A stretch of 64,000 nt of DNA from Numida meleagris (lineage: Eukaryota > Chordata > Aves > Galliformes > Numididae). Position 1 is the first letter of the stretch; every line of letters begins with the position of its first letter. The position numbers and the translations under genes are program-made. The notes beneath the pieces were generated by a model. That model was given only the letters and a program-made list of their open reading frames with translations. It was not told the origin of the DNA and ran no database searches. The stretch covers positions 4,649,814-4,713,813 of the forward strand of contig NC_034420.1 of the NCBI RefSeq assembly GCF_002078875.1. Reading direction: 5' to 3'. Below, one piece after another: positions 12,720 to 22,010 of the stretch.

Positions 12720-14398
12720 TTAAATACTTCAACTTGCTGAATTGCAATGGCCATCACTGCAATGCTGAGTCTTCCAGGCTGGAACACATCCTCTAAAATT
12801 GAACATGCACATGCACTCCCAGAGGAGGACTCCTAACAGCCAAGATGCTGATCTAGAACCTGGCTCAAACAACCAAGCCCAGTCAGGATGATGATGCTGA
12901 CGAACCATGAGTGAAGTGCCAACTGGTGGCCTTCTTGGCCATAGCGAACACAAAGTGATCAGATTTAAAATCCTCGGTGATAGAAGGAAAACTGCGACTT
13001 TGGATGTGCGGAGAGCAGATTTCAGTCTGCTCAGGAAACTAATTAGTAAGGTCCCTTGGGAAACTGCTTTTGAAGGCACTGGGTCCCATTAGTACTGGTC
13101 ACTTTTTAAGTTGCACCTCCTCCTAAGAGCCCACTGGCAAACGTTCCAATTTTCAAGAATGGCAAAAAAGACAACCCTGGTACTTACAGGCCTGTCAGTC
13201 TCACTTCAGTGCCTGGTAAAATGATGGAGAAAATTATGCTGGGAGTTACTGAAAAACACCTGAAGGACAACACAGCTATTGGTCACAGCCAGCACAGGTT
13301 CATGAGGGGAAAGTCCTGTTTAACTAACTTAATGTACCTTTATGACAAGGTCACCCATCTAGCTGACCAAGGGAAGTCAGTTGATGTTATTTTTTCTTTT
13401 TTGATTTCACTAAAGCTTTTGATACTGTTTCTTAGTGTAACTCTCTAACATACACAGAGACAAAAACATAATGTGATGGGTGAGCAACTGGCTGGCAGGC
13501 CAGGCCCAAAGGGTTACAGTAAATGAAGTTACAACAAGCTGGCAGCCAGTCACTATCAGGGTTCTCCAGGGCTTCATTTTAAGGCTAGTTCTCTTGAACG
13601 TTCTCACTGGGCTGGACTTGGGTGTAGGACTAAGAAGTGTTTTGAGTAAATTTGCTGATGATACTAAATTGAGAGGATCTGTTGACTCCATCAAGGGTGA
13701 AGAAAGCCTCACAGAGAGATCTAGAGAAATCAGAGAGCTGGGTCAAGTGCCAGATTGCACCTGGGAAGGGGCAACCCTAGCTATACATACAGACTAGGGG
13801 ATGAGAGGATAGAGAGGAGACCCGTTGAAAGAGATTTGGGAGATCTTGGTTGACAGCAAGTAGAACATCAGTGAACAACGTGTTCAGGCAGCCCGGAAAG
13901 CCAAGCATATCCTGGGGCGTATCAAGAATGTCACTGCTAGCCGGTCAAGGGAAGTGACTGTTCTGCTCTACAATGTGCTGGCACGGCCTCACCTTGAATA
14001 CTGCATGCAGTTTTGGGCACCACAGTACAAAAAGGACATCAAACTACTAAGAGAGTGTCCAGCGGAGGGCTACAAATACGGAGAGCTATAAATATGGTGA
14101 AGGTTCTACAGGGGAAGTATGAGGAGCGGCTGAAGTCCCTTTGTTAGTTCAGTCTAGAGAATAGGAGATTGAGGAGAGCAATCATCGTGGCCTATGGCTT
14201 CCTCACAGGAGAGCAGAGGAGCAGGCACTGATCTCCTCTCTTTGGTGACCAGCAAAAGGACTTGAGGGAACAGCATGAAGCTGCTATAGGGCAGAGTAGG
14301 GTTGGTTATCAGGAAAAGGTTCTTCACTGAGAGTCGCTGGGCACAGGAATAGGTTCCCCAGGGAAGTGGTCATGGCACCAAGCTTTCCAAGGATTATT
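12720..14398 (+). mobile_element. Decayed CR1-type retrotransposon, ORF2 region (endonuclease-RT linker and RT)
   Basis: Broken reading frames translate to CR1 ORF2. At 12907-13080 the frame gives GHSEHKVIRFKILGDRRKTA and RRADFSLLRKLISKVPWE, which is the linker after the endonuclease. From about 13140 it gives the reverse transcriptase start (PVSLTSVPGKMMEKIM), then TNLMYLYDKVTHLADQGKSV. The RT catalytic box FADD is at 13651-13662 within LSKFADDTKL. Around 13940-14030 is [20 protein letters not shown]. Several frameshifts and stops interrupt it. A segment that normally lies between the linker and the RT is missing at about 13125-13140. No 3' UTR or octamer tail was seen at the right end. Both points indicate an old, deleted copy. 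Boundaries are approximate. Confidence 0.88.
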
Positions 14399-15488
14399 CC
14401 TTTTAATTACTATTATAATAGAAATTTTGAATTTTACATTAATAAACATACTGGGTAATTTTATGAGACTAATTTATAAGCGCCATCACTACACAGTACC
14501 TTTTTTCTAACTCATCTTCATATACTTAGAGTGTCTAATAGGATATAAAAGGCACTTTTTAAAGTAGAAGCAAATAAAAAAAATGAGCTGATTACAGAAA
14601 GGTATGGTCAGTTCTCTGCAAGCAAAAAGAGATACAATGACATATAGAAAGCAAGATCTGGGGCTAAAAAAAAATCAAAATATTTTAGAATGCTGGGTCC
14701 AGTTTAATATCATTGTACTATTCAGGCTTACTTTTAGTAACTCCAAGCATATATTCTATTTGTTCTTAAATTTCATAGCAGAGATTTACTGCTAAACTAG
14801 ATCTGACCTGAGAATGAGAAAGCAGTCAATTCAGTCTAAGTACTGGCTAATAAATTTTGCATCAGATGAAGCCTGGCATTTGGATCAAGTTGAAATACAA
14901 AACCTGTGAGCTATGAATGCCAAGTGAGGAACTGTGGAATAGTAATGTTTGCAATCATCCATTTGAAATCCAGTTTAAACTCCAACAACTCTGTAGAGAG
15001 AGTTCTTTTAAGCTCAGTCTGGTTACAAAGCATACATGAAGAAAGGTTGCCTTTCAAAGCAACCTCTTTAAAGAACGGCTTTCCAAAAACTACTTTTTTT
15101 GTCTTAAAGGAGATCTAACTTCATTCACTGTGCTGTGTCAGCAGATGAAGTAAAAAAAGTTATTTTCTTTTTGAAAAGTACATGATCGAGTATAGTAATT
15201 GGTTCTCTTTGGTGGAAAAATACCTGGCATACAGAAAAATTCACACATTACCAGAAGATGGTAGAATATTTCAAATATTCAGAGGTGTCAGAACTATTGT
15301 CAAGCTTTTGACATATCCTAGCATAAAGTAGAAAAGTTCCTATTCATCTTAAAATACTGCATTCAGAAAGGACTCCTCAACTTTTATGAAAACTTGTAAG
15401 GTTAGAATGCTCTTTAATCCACTGAAGGACTGAATTTTTCAAATCGATTGACTAGTGAATATGCAGTGCAGCTACTGGATGACAAATA
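14399..15488. other. intronic sequence between CR1 and mariner copies, no gene seen
   Basis: AT-rich sequence of about 1.1 kb. Frames of 63 and 70 codons (14604-14795, 14906-15118) show no recognisable domain. Confidence 0.5.
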
Positions 15489-16025
15489 TATGAGGGCTGC
15501 TCTGAAAGTAATGCCTCCTATTTTATTACGGAGGCCCACAATGTCAGAGGCGGATGCTGATGGAATGGCAGTAGAGGGACAATCTGACAAAATGGCATCC
15601 ATCATGGAACACAATAATGCCACACCCCATACCAGTTTGAAGACCATGGAGTACATTGCCAATCTTGGCTGGACTGTCCTATCGCATCCAGCCATACAGT
15701 CCAGATTTGGCACCTTCTGACTTCCATCTAATTGGGATAATGAAAGATGGACTGAGCAGGTGATATTTTTCTGGCAACTATGCCATGATAGCAGCTGTGA
15801 CATTCCACCATGACATGGCCACCTCCGCTGGTGCAGATTTTTCAACTGCGGCACACAGGCTCTTGTTCATGGTTAGTTAAAATGCATAGCTAATGGCAGT
15901 GACTATGTTGAAAAACAGTGTTTTGTAGCTGAGAATTTACCCTATCAAATAGTGTTACAGTGCTATTTGTAATTGTTGCAGTTTCCATGGAAAAAAATAT
16001 GAGGCATTACTGTTAGAGCAACATA
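15489..16025 (+). mobile_element. Mariner DNA transposon, Galluhop/Mariner1_GG type, internally deleted
   Basis: The left end GGGCTGCTCTGAAAGTAATG and the right end, whose reverse complement reads TGCTCTAACAGTAATGCCTC, form terminal inverted repeats of about 30 bp. Both are flanked by TA, the mariner target. Between them lie the 5' leader (GGCCCACAATGTCAGAGGCG) and the C-terminal third of a DD34D transposase (ATPHTSLKTMEYIANLGWTV, then after a one-base insertion near 15691 PYSPDLAPSDFHL). The full element is about 1.2 kb as I recall, so roughly 650 bp is missing, joined near 15580. The motif normally HDNA reads HNNA, so the second catalytic Asp is lost. A TGA follows soon after the SDFHL motif. 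The copy is non-autonomous. Confidence 0.9.
15580..15756 (+). pseudogene. Mariner transposase remnant (C-terminal part)
   Basis: This is the remains of the Galluhop transposase, which in intact copies cuts and pastes the element at TA sites. The helix-turn-helix DNA-binding part and the first catalytic Asp are deleted. The second Asp is Asn (HNNATPH), while the third is kept in SPDLAPSDF. One inserted base near 15691 shifts the frame. It cannot make an active enzyme. Coordinates cover the recognisable transposase homology only. Confidence 0.82.
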
Positions 16026-18104
16026 TATTTTCTACTTTCGGAAAAATCTTAGACAAACTAAGAGCTCAAGTGTGCACTGGACCTGGAGTTTTAGCCAAGA
16101 ATCTAAAAATCTGTTCTGTCTTTTATAGCAGAATAATAAAAAACTGTCGACAGACTATTTATTTTAAACAAGTTTATTTCCTAAAGAATCTAATCCCATC
16201 AAAGCACCTACTCAAATTTAGAATAAATTTACACATATAAATTTCTAGATGTCTGCAGCTGGAATCTGTGTAAGATGTAATGAACAGTATTTCCTACTAT
16301 ATGAATCATACTTTCATCCATATAAAATGAATGGATAAAAAAACAACAGGTCCCAAATCTTAACAAAGATATACTCTCCAGCTTCTCAAATTTCAAGTCA
16401 GTAAATAACTTTACAAATAGACAGAACCTGAGTTTTCAAACATGAAGAATCATCATACAAAATTATTTTCTGAAAAATGTGTTTTCTACACTTAATAAAA
16501 TCGGACAAGTAAGGAGTTCCTGCTTTTATTATTTGGCAAAAAAATTACTTTGGCTCCCTAAACTAAACTTTATTCATCTAGATATAACAACACAGACTAG
16601 AAGAAAAAAGTCCTTGGAGCATTTCAATTTGCACTCCCCTTCATAAATAGGGCAGATAAGAACACATTAAGAGCAGGAGGAGGATGAGCAGTTGTCAAAT
16701 CAGTAATCAAGAGAAAAAGAACACCCTCATGAAATGCCGAATAATGACCTGGAAACTAAAATAAGGCACTTAAGCTGAAGCATCAATCATCCAGATAGGG
16801 AAAAGTAATATTTAGATGACTCTTGTACACAGAGTCTGAACAAACCACAATGAAAATAGCTTCAGTAGCTCATACGATCCAGCTGCAGTTTGATGCGTTA
16901 TCTCCAGGTAAATACATCTAAGCAAAAAAGACCCTACAAGAGTAGAGATTACCTCTGAAAAGAGATCTGGATGTTTGATAGAGAAAGCACAATGCAAACA
17001 CTTTAAAATGTCTGTACACATACGCAAGCAAAACAAGGGATTAGATGAGAGTTTAATTAAGGATGCAAATTAATAGATATTTTGATTTAAAGGTTAAGGC
17101 AGACACTGACTGCTGGCAGAATGCTTTGAACAAGTTGTATGACATGATGTGAAGTACAAAAAATGACCTTTTATTAGACAGGAGCTCATGGAATGATCTC
17201 CACAGAGAAGTGGGATAACCTCCTAGAATTTCCTGAGTCACATAAAACACAGTAGTCACAATACTAGAAATGTGTAGTAGAGCTCAATCATGTGCCATTA
17301 ACACATACATACATGAAATAATAGAATTTTAGCAATTAAAGATGTACTAGATAATTTGCCTTCTGTTGAGGGGGCAGAAGAGAGCTATACCTTTATGCTT
17401 CCAAACTGCCTATATCTTCTTACAACTAATTCTTAATTGAAATTAAGCAAAGTAATTTATTTTAAAAGCAACCATGTCTAATTATTGACTGAGGGACAGT
17501 TTAATCAGGCTATTTGGTCACATTAACCAGATGTTCAAATGCTGTTCCTGCGAAACAATGTTCACTAATAGTTTCAACACATAGACTTCTGATCTAAAAG
17601 ACAAGTAAATACCAGAATGACAGTAAACCTTTGTGCGTGCATGTTTGTGTGTAGTGCAAAAACATATAAAGATAGGAAAGGAGGTTTCTTCAACTGAAAA
17701 CATTTAGACTGTTCATTCATTCATTGGATGTAACACATTTAAAGAGAGGAGTATTTTGTAAAATAGGAGATAACAGCCTTGCCTACAAGTTCACACAGAC
17801 AGGTTATTTCAAATACTAGTTCTAGTATCCCAGTGTTGCGGTAACATAGCTGATTATAAAAGTAATGGTACTCCTCCCACTTTTGAAGAGATGAAAGGTA
17901 AGCAGTAAGAGTAAGAAGTAACAAAATGAAGTCAGGTGAAAACAGCACTCCACCATCCTCAAATTGAAATTGAAACACATCCATTTGTTTCATTAGAACT
18001 CCCTACAGCACTAGTGCAGTACATCAGATAACTAACAGATAACTAACATAATCTAGCAAAGATCACTGAAGAATAAAACAGTTCTGAAGTAAAACAGTCT
18101 TTAA
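16026..18104. other. intron just downstream of the TENM2 start exon, no gene seen
   Basis: AT-rich sequence with several frames of 60-84 codons lacking any recognised feature. An 11-bp direct repeat (CAGATAACTAA twice, 18025-18046) lies 65-86 nt inside the intron from the donor site. Confidence 0.5.
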
Positions 18105-18110
18105 ACATAC
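18105..18110 (-). other. 5' splice site after the TENM2 start exon
   Basis: On the minus strand the exon ends CCAAGGCAAG and the intron begins GTATGT, giving AAG|GTATGT, close to the metazoan donor consensus. The position gives a phase 1 intron, which agrees with the known continuation of the teneurin-2 protein (Gln-Gly). Confidence 0.92.
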
Positions 18111-18336
18111 CTTGCCTTGGAAACTCATCCGACTCCCTGTGAACCAGGTCAGAAACTCGGTTTCCATAGTGCATCCTGGTGTCATGATCATATGCTTTCA
18201 GAGTCTCACTTGAGCTGTAGGACTTCTGAGTTGGTACTCTGCAGTCTTCACTGTCCAGTGAAGAACTAGTATAGCGACATTCCTTCCCACACCGGCCCCT
18301 TGTCAAAGAGCGGTGTCTTCGATCTTTTATATCCAT
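18111..18336 (-). CDS. TENM2: TENM2 first coding exon (teneurin-2 N-terminus, residues 1-75 plus one base)
   Basis: This exon encodes the start of teneurin-2, a large type II transmembrane adhesion protein of neurons that binds latrophilins across the synapse. The exon supplies the first part of the cytoplasmic teneurin N-terminal domain, before the proline-rich stretch and membrane segment. Translation begins [20 protein letters not shown], a basic stretch, followed by a Ser/Thr-rich segment (about residues 22-45) and an acidic end DEFPRQ. From memory it is nearly identical to vertebrate TENM2, with conservative changes such as Ile3 and Val64, and clearly unlike TENM1. The start is secure because an in-frame TGA lies 12 nt upstream of the ATG. 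The coding part is 226 nt, so the intron is phase 1 and the split codon should give the Gly that follows Gln75. Reading through the donor would add about 21 residues and then a stop. No other TENM2 exon was recognised in the window. Confidence 0.96.
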
Positions 18337-18401
18337 TATTCTGTGTCAGGTCGAATGTTTTCTGAAAAGCCACACTTATGGTTGGGATCAGTCACTATCA
18401 C
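18337..18401 (-). other. TENM2: TENM2 5' UTR segment of the start-codon exon
   Basis: These 65 nt lie between the predicted 3' splice site and the ATG and begin GTGATAGTGACTG on the minus strand. They contain an in-frame TGA 12 nt before the ATG. A splice acceptor precedes the start codon, so at least one further non-coding exon and the promoter must lie upstream, at higher coordinates. The segment is clean unique sequence without repeats. Confidence 0.85.
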
Positions 18402-18432
18402 CTGAAAAAAAAAGAAAGAATAACAGTGAGTA
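18402..18432 (-). other. 3' splice site with polypyrimidine tract before the TENM2 start exon
   Basis: Read on the minus strand, the intron ends in a strong pyrimidine run (TTCTTTCTTTTTTTTTCAG) followed by exon base G. The AG is at 18403-18402. A branch-point-like ACTCAC lies a little further upstream on the minus strand. This is a textbook acceptor and explains why the unique exon sequence starts here. Confidence 0.87.
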
Positions 18433-21400
18433 ATAGTGCTTGGACATCTAGTTTTATTCTATTTTCCTTGACAAATCATTGTTAAAAAGAAAATACAGCA
18501 CAACTTGAGAGAAAATATCCACACCAAATAAACCTAGAAATTGAAATAATCGACCTGAATACAATGGTAGGGAAAAAATAATAAGAAATTAAATTGAGTA
18601 TCAGAATTGCATTTTATCTAAATGATCATCTTACCGAAGAGCTTAAAATACAATGATAAATCAAAACTGGTTATCTTTTTGATTTCTGAATGAGCAGTGA
18701 TAACAATATGGAACTGACAACATAGTATTTGCTCCTGTTATGCAACAATAAAAAAGATAAGCAGACTCAGACCATTTAAATATTTCCTTTCTTCCTGCAG
18801 GACTGCTTGCAATTAAGCATGCAGGAAACTTGCAAATTGAAGAGCATTCCCATTTAGTATTAACGCATAACAATTGCATACATTATCCTTTAACAATGCA
18901 TTCACAAGCAGAAACCAGTTTTACTGCCCTTGGTTGAAGAGAACTAAGGCCCTATTCTGAAAAACAGCTCAGATTGGGTATCTCCTGAGACCCTTCCCAG
19001 CCTCGACATTTTGGCATTTCTACGACTCTCTGAACACACTGTGGGAAGTGTCTGCTCTCATGACCCACAGAATGTGATCATCTTCACTGTCCCTCAGGAT
19101 GACCATTTACCCATCTCAGCAGTTGGAGATCTTCAAAATTCTACAAATATCTTCTTGTTCAATGGACCATAAAGAGAGATTCTTGTAGTCTACTTAATTA
19201 GGACATCCTTACTGAGGCATAGATGCTTTAATATATGCACAGTTAGCATGCATAGACTGCAAAACGAAAGATGCTGTAGAAAGCAAGAAATACATCAAGT
19301 TTGAGCTCCCTACCCACTGGGGTACTAATTATTTTGAGTTGGTATTTGTATCAATACCTTCCTCTTGTGGTATCCTAGGCTCAGGTCTGTACTAGTTCTT
19401 AGAAACTCTCCTGACAAAACCTTTTGCCAGAAATGAAATCTTCACCCACAAGAAGTACCTACAAGTGCTAACAACAACGAAAAAGGAACAAAATGGATGC
19501 TCTTCTGCATGTGGTTATGGAGGTGAAGAATTAGCTCTGGCTCACGTAGCTGGGACAGCTGAAGACATTTCCTTTCCCACTGTCCTCTCAGCGCGGGTAC
19601 CAGCCCAAGCCCACCTGCACGGAGCAGGCCGCAGCCCAGGCCAGGGCCTCAGTTTCAGCTGCCAGAGCACTGCAGGGGCACAATTCCCTCTGACACAAAG
19701 GTTAGAAACTCCAGCAGAAAGATAATAAAAAAAAAAACACAAGGCAGTCATGTCTTTCATCGTTGCAGTTGCTCACATAGCGTATTTAAGGAGGTCATAA
19801 CATTGGCATAAGTATTGGCTAAATCATTGCTTTTTGGCTGAAATAGATTATGTCCCTGTGAGAGGATAAATGTACTTGGCCAGAGGAGCTAGTGAACTTG
19901 AGAAAAGGTTTCTTGGCTTTATTTAGACTCTGACATTTAAACTTGGAGGGGAGAAGGGGGTTGTAGCTCTTGTATTTTAAATACGTTAGGTAACCAGGAG
20001 AAACAGCTGCTTTTTGCCACCCACCAGTACTCTGCAGTCTGAGTGATAACTGTAAACATGCTTACTTTTTCCCCTTTTTTTCCACTTAACTACCACGGTG
20101 TACTTCAGAGAGGGGAAAAAAAAAAAACAGAAAAGCCAAAACAAAATCAAAACCCACGCGGCACTGAGACTTGTTGGGCTAGTTTTATTATACTAGATTA
20201 AGGTTAAAACTTTTAAGAGAAACAAAAGACTCAAAATTTTCTTCCAATTTCTCACCTCTCTGTCTAGTGGCTAAACTGACTTCCACATGCTTGTATTCTT
20301 CAGCTGAATGCTTTGATCCTGTACTGTTTTTTAAACTGGAAATACACTTGCTTACACTGGTGGGACAAACCCTTGCTTGAAGTTTGAGGAGACACACAAC
20401 TGTTCACATTAGCAATGCTTGGCTCCCTGATCCCAGTTCAAAGCTCTCTCAAATTCAGATAAGTCACCATTATAAAACACAAGAACAGATGACTGCAGTA
20501 CAGAATTGAGCAGAAACTGGCAATTGCTTTCTGGCTGACTTCACACTACTGTTCTGTACTTTGCAAATGCCTGTTCTATGGGCAGGTATTTTTCTAATTA
20601 TCAGTTCAGAAAAACAAACACAATTTAATGATTGCTAAACTTTAAACTGCCTGGCCTGATTTATACTGTTTATGAAAGAACATTTATTTAGTCACTGCTG
20701 TAGTTAAAAGAAGGATTTGCTAGGAACTTGATACTAAGTATTTCCATGATAATAGCTTATTAAAACATCTTCTCAAGCAGACAAAATTACTTGAAATTGT
20801 TTCCTCAATGAATTTTCTCCATAGAGTTTTGGGCAATTACACTACAAGTAGAAAAATAACAGGAAACGATAAGATAATGCTATACTGTTGATGACGTTGT
20901 GAAACAGCCTTCAGCCACCTTCATGCAGGACACAATGTGTAACCTCTGCATAGTGGTTACCACGGCAAGTCCAAAAGCTTAATACAAGAAAATAAATATG
21001 AAAATGGGACAAATGTCTCAACAGCTTTCCTTTGACCTTTCTTAAGGAAAATACTGTTACCAGAGATAAACATAAAAATGTGAACAACTTGATTTTAATA
21101 ATACAATATTAAATTTTTTTGAAATTAGGTAGTTTTTAAGAGATGCTTAAATTATTGTAGATAATTTGAACAAGTTTAATTTTTTTTAGCTATAATATAA
21201 TTACATATTTATATTTATTACAGTACCTTTTTTTTCCTCTGATTTCCCCGTTGCTTGAGGACAAAACCCAAACACCTGCAACTAAATACATCACCCTGAA
21301 TGCAACAAAACGTTTTTACAGATTCTGCTCATCCTCATTTCTTCTTCTGAACAAAACAGACAGAAAAAAAACACAGCTCCGTAGCACCACCAACAAACAG

Positions 21401-21869
21401 CTCTGAAAGTTCAGACATCATCACCATAAGTGGTCCAAAATGCGAAGAAATTAAGTTGTAACACACTCCTAGAAATCTTCTTTCACATTTTTCTTACACT
21501 TATTTTATATTAGTGAAATGCTGTTTCATTATAATGTTAAATACCCTTTTCTGTTTCACCGAAAAATCTTTATGTAATGTATTCCTGGAAAGGTACAATG
21601 GCACAGTTTTGGTTAAACAATGAAAACAGAAAAATTCATTTTGAGTTACAAATGCTTGATACTCTTTGACTTGCCTGTCTCAAGGGTAGTCTGTGAATTC
21701 TTTATTTTGAGTTACTGACCTAAACAGTGCTCATGTTTTTTTTAACCTACTTACACTACAACAGAGTGGTGCAACTAATAACAACTGACTTAACTGTTTT
21801 TCTCACCTATGTTTTTTTTTGAAACTTTTGAAACACGGTATGTATGGATAGTAAAACAGTTGTTTAAGT
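18433..21869. other. TENM2 upstream intron, no gene seen
   Basis: Mostly AT-rich. A GC-richer patch at about 19500-19700 carries overlapping frames on both strands (86 codons plus, 72 codons minus) that look like chance ORFs. It includes a probable old CR1 tail at 18950-19033, listed separately. Confidence 0.5.
18950..19033 (+). mobile_element. Possible old CR1 3' tail
   Basis: The sequence GAGACCCTTCCCAGCCTCGA followed by CATTTCTACGACTCTCTGA resembles the CR1 3' end (consensus-like GGTCCCTTCCAACC...ATTCTATGATTCTATGA) with many changes. It is short and diverged, so the call is tentative. Confidence 0.4.
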
Positions 21870-22010
21870 TTCAGAGAATGGCTTGGATTGAAAGGGACCT
21901 TGAAGATCATCTAGTTCCACTGTCCTGCCGTGGTCAGAGTTGCCACCCACTAGATCAAGATGCCCAGGGCTTCAACCAACCTGGTCTTGAGTGCTAGTTT
22001 CAGGCGTGTA
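21870..22010 (-). mobile_element. CR1 retrotransposon fragment, 3' UTR
   Basis: The plus strand GAATGGCTTGGATTGAAAGG then CACTAGATCAAGATGCCCAG and CCAACCTGGTCTTGAGTGCT is the reverse complement of the CR1 3' UTR, so the element points left. The outermost octamers are decayed. It is a 5'-truncated copy of about 140 bp in the sense orientation to TENM2. The right boundary is approximate. Confidence 0.87.

Noticed and set aside
12729..13079. 116-codon minus-strand ORF
   Set aside because: Antisense shadow of the CR1 ORF2 on the plus strand.
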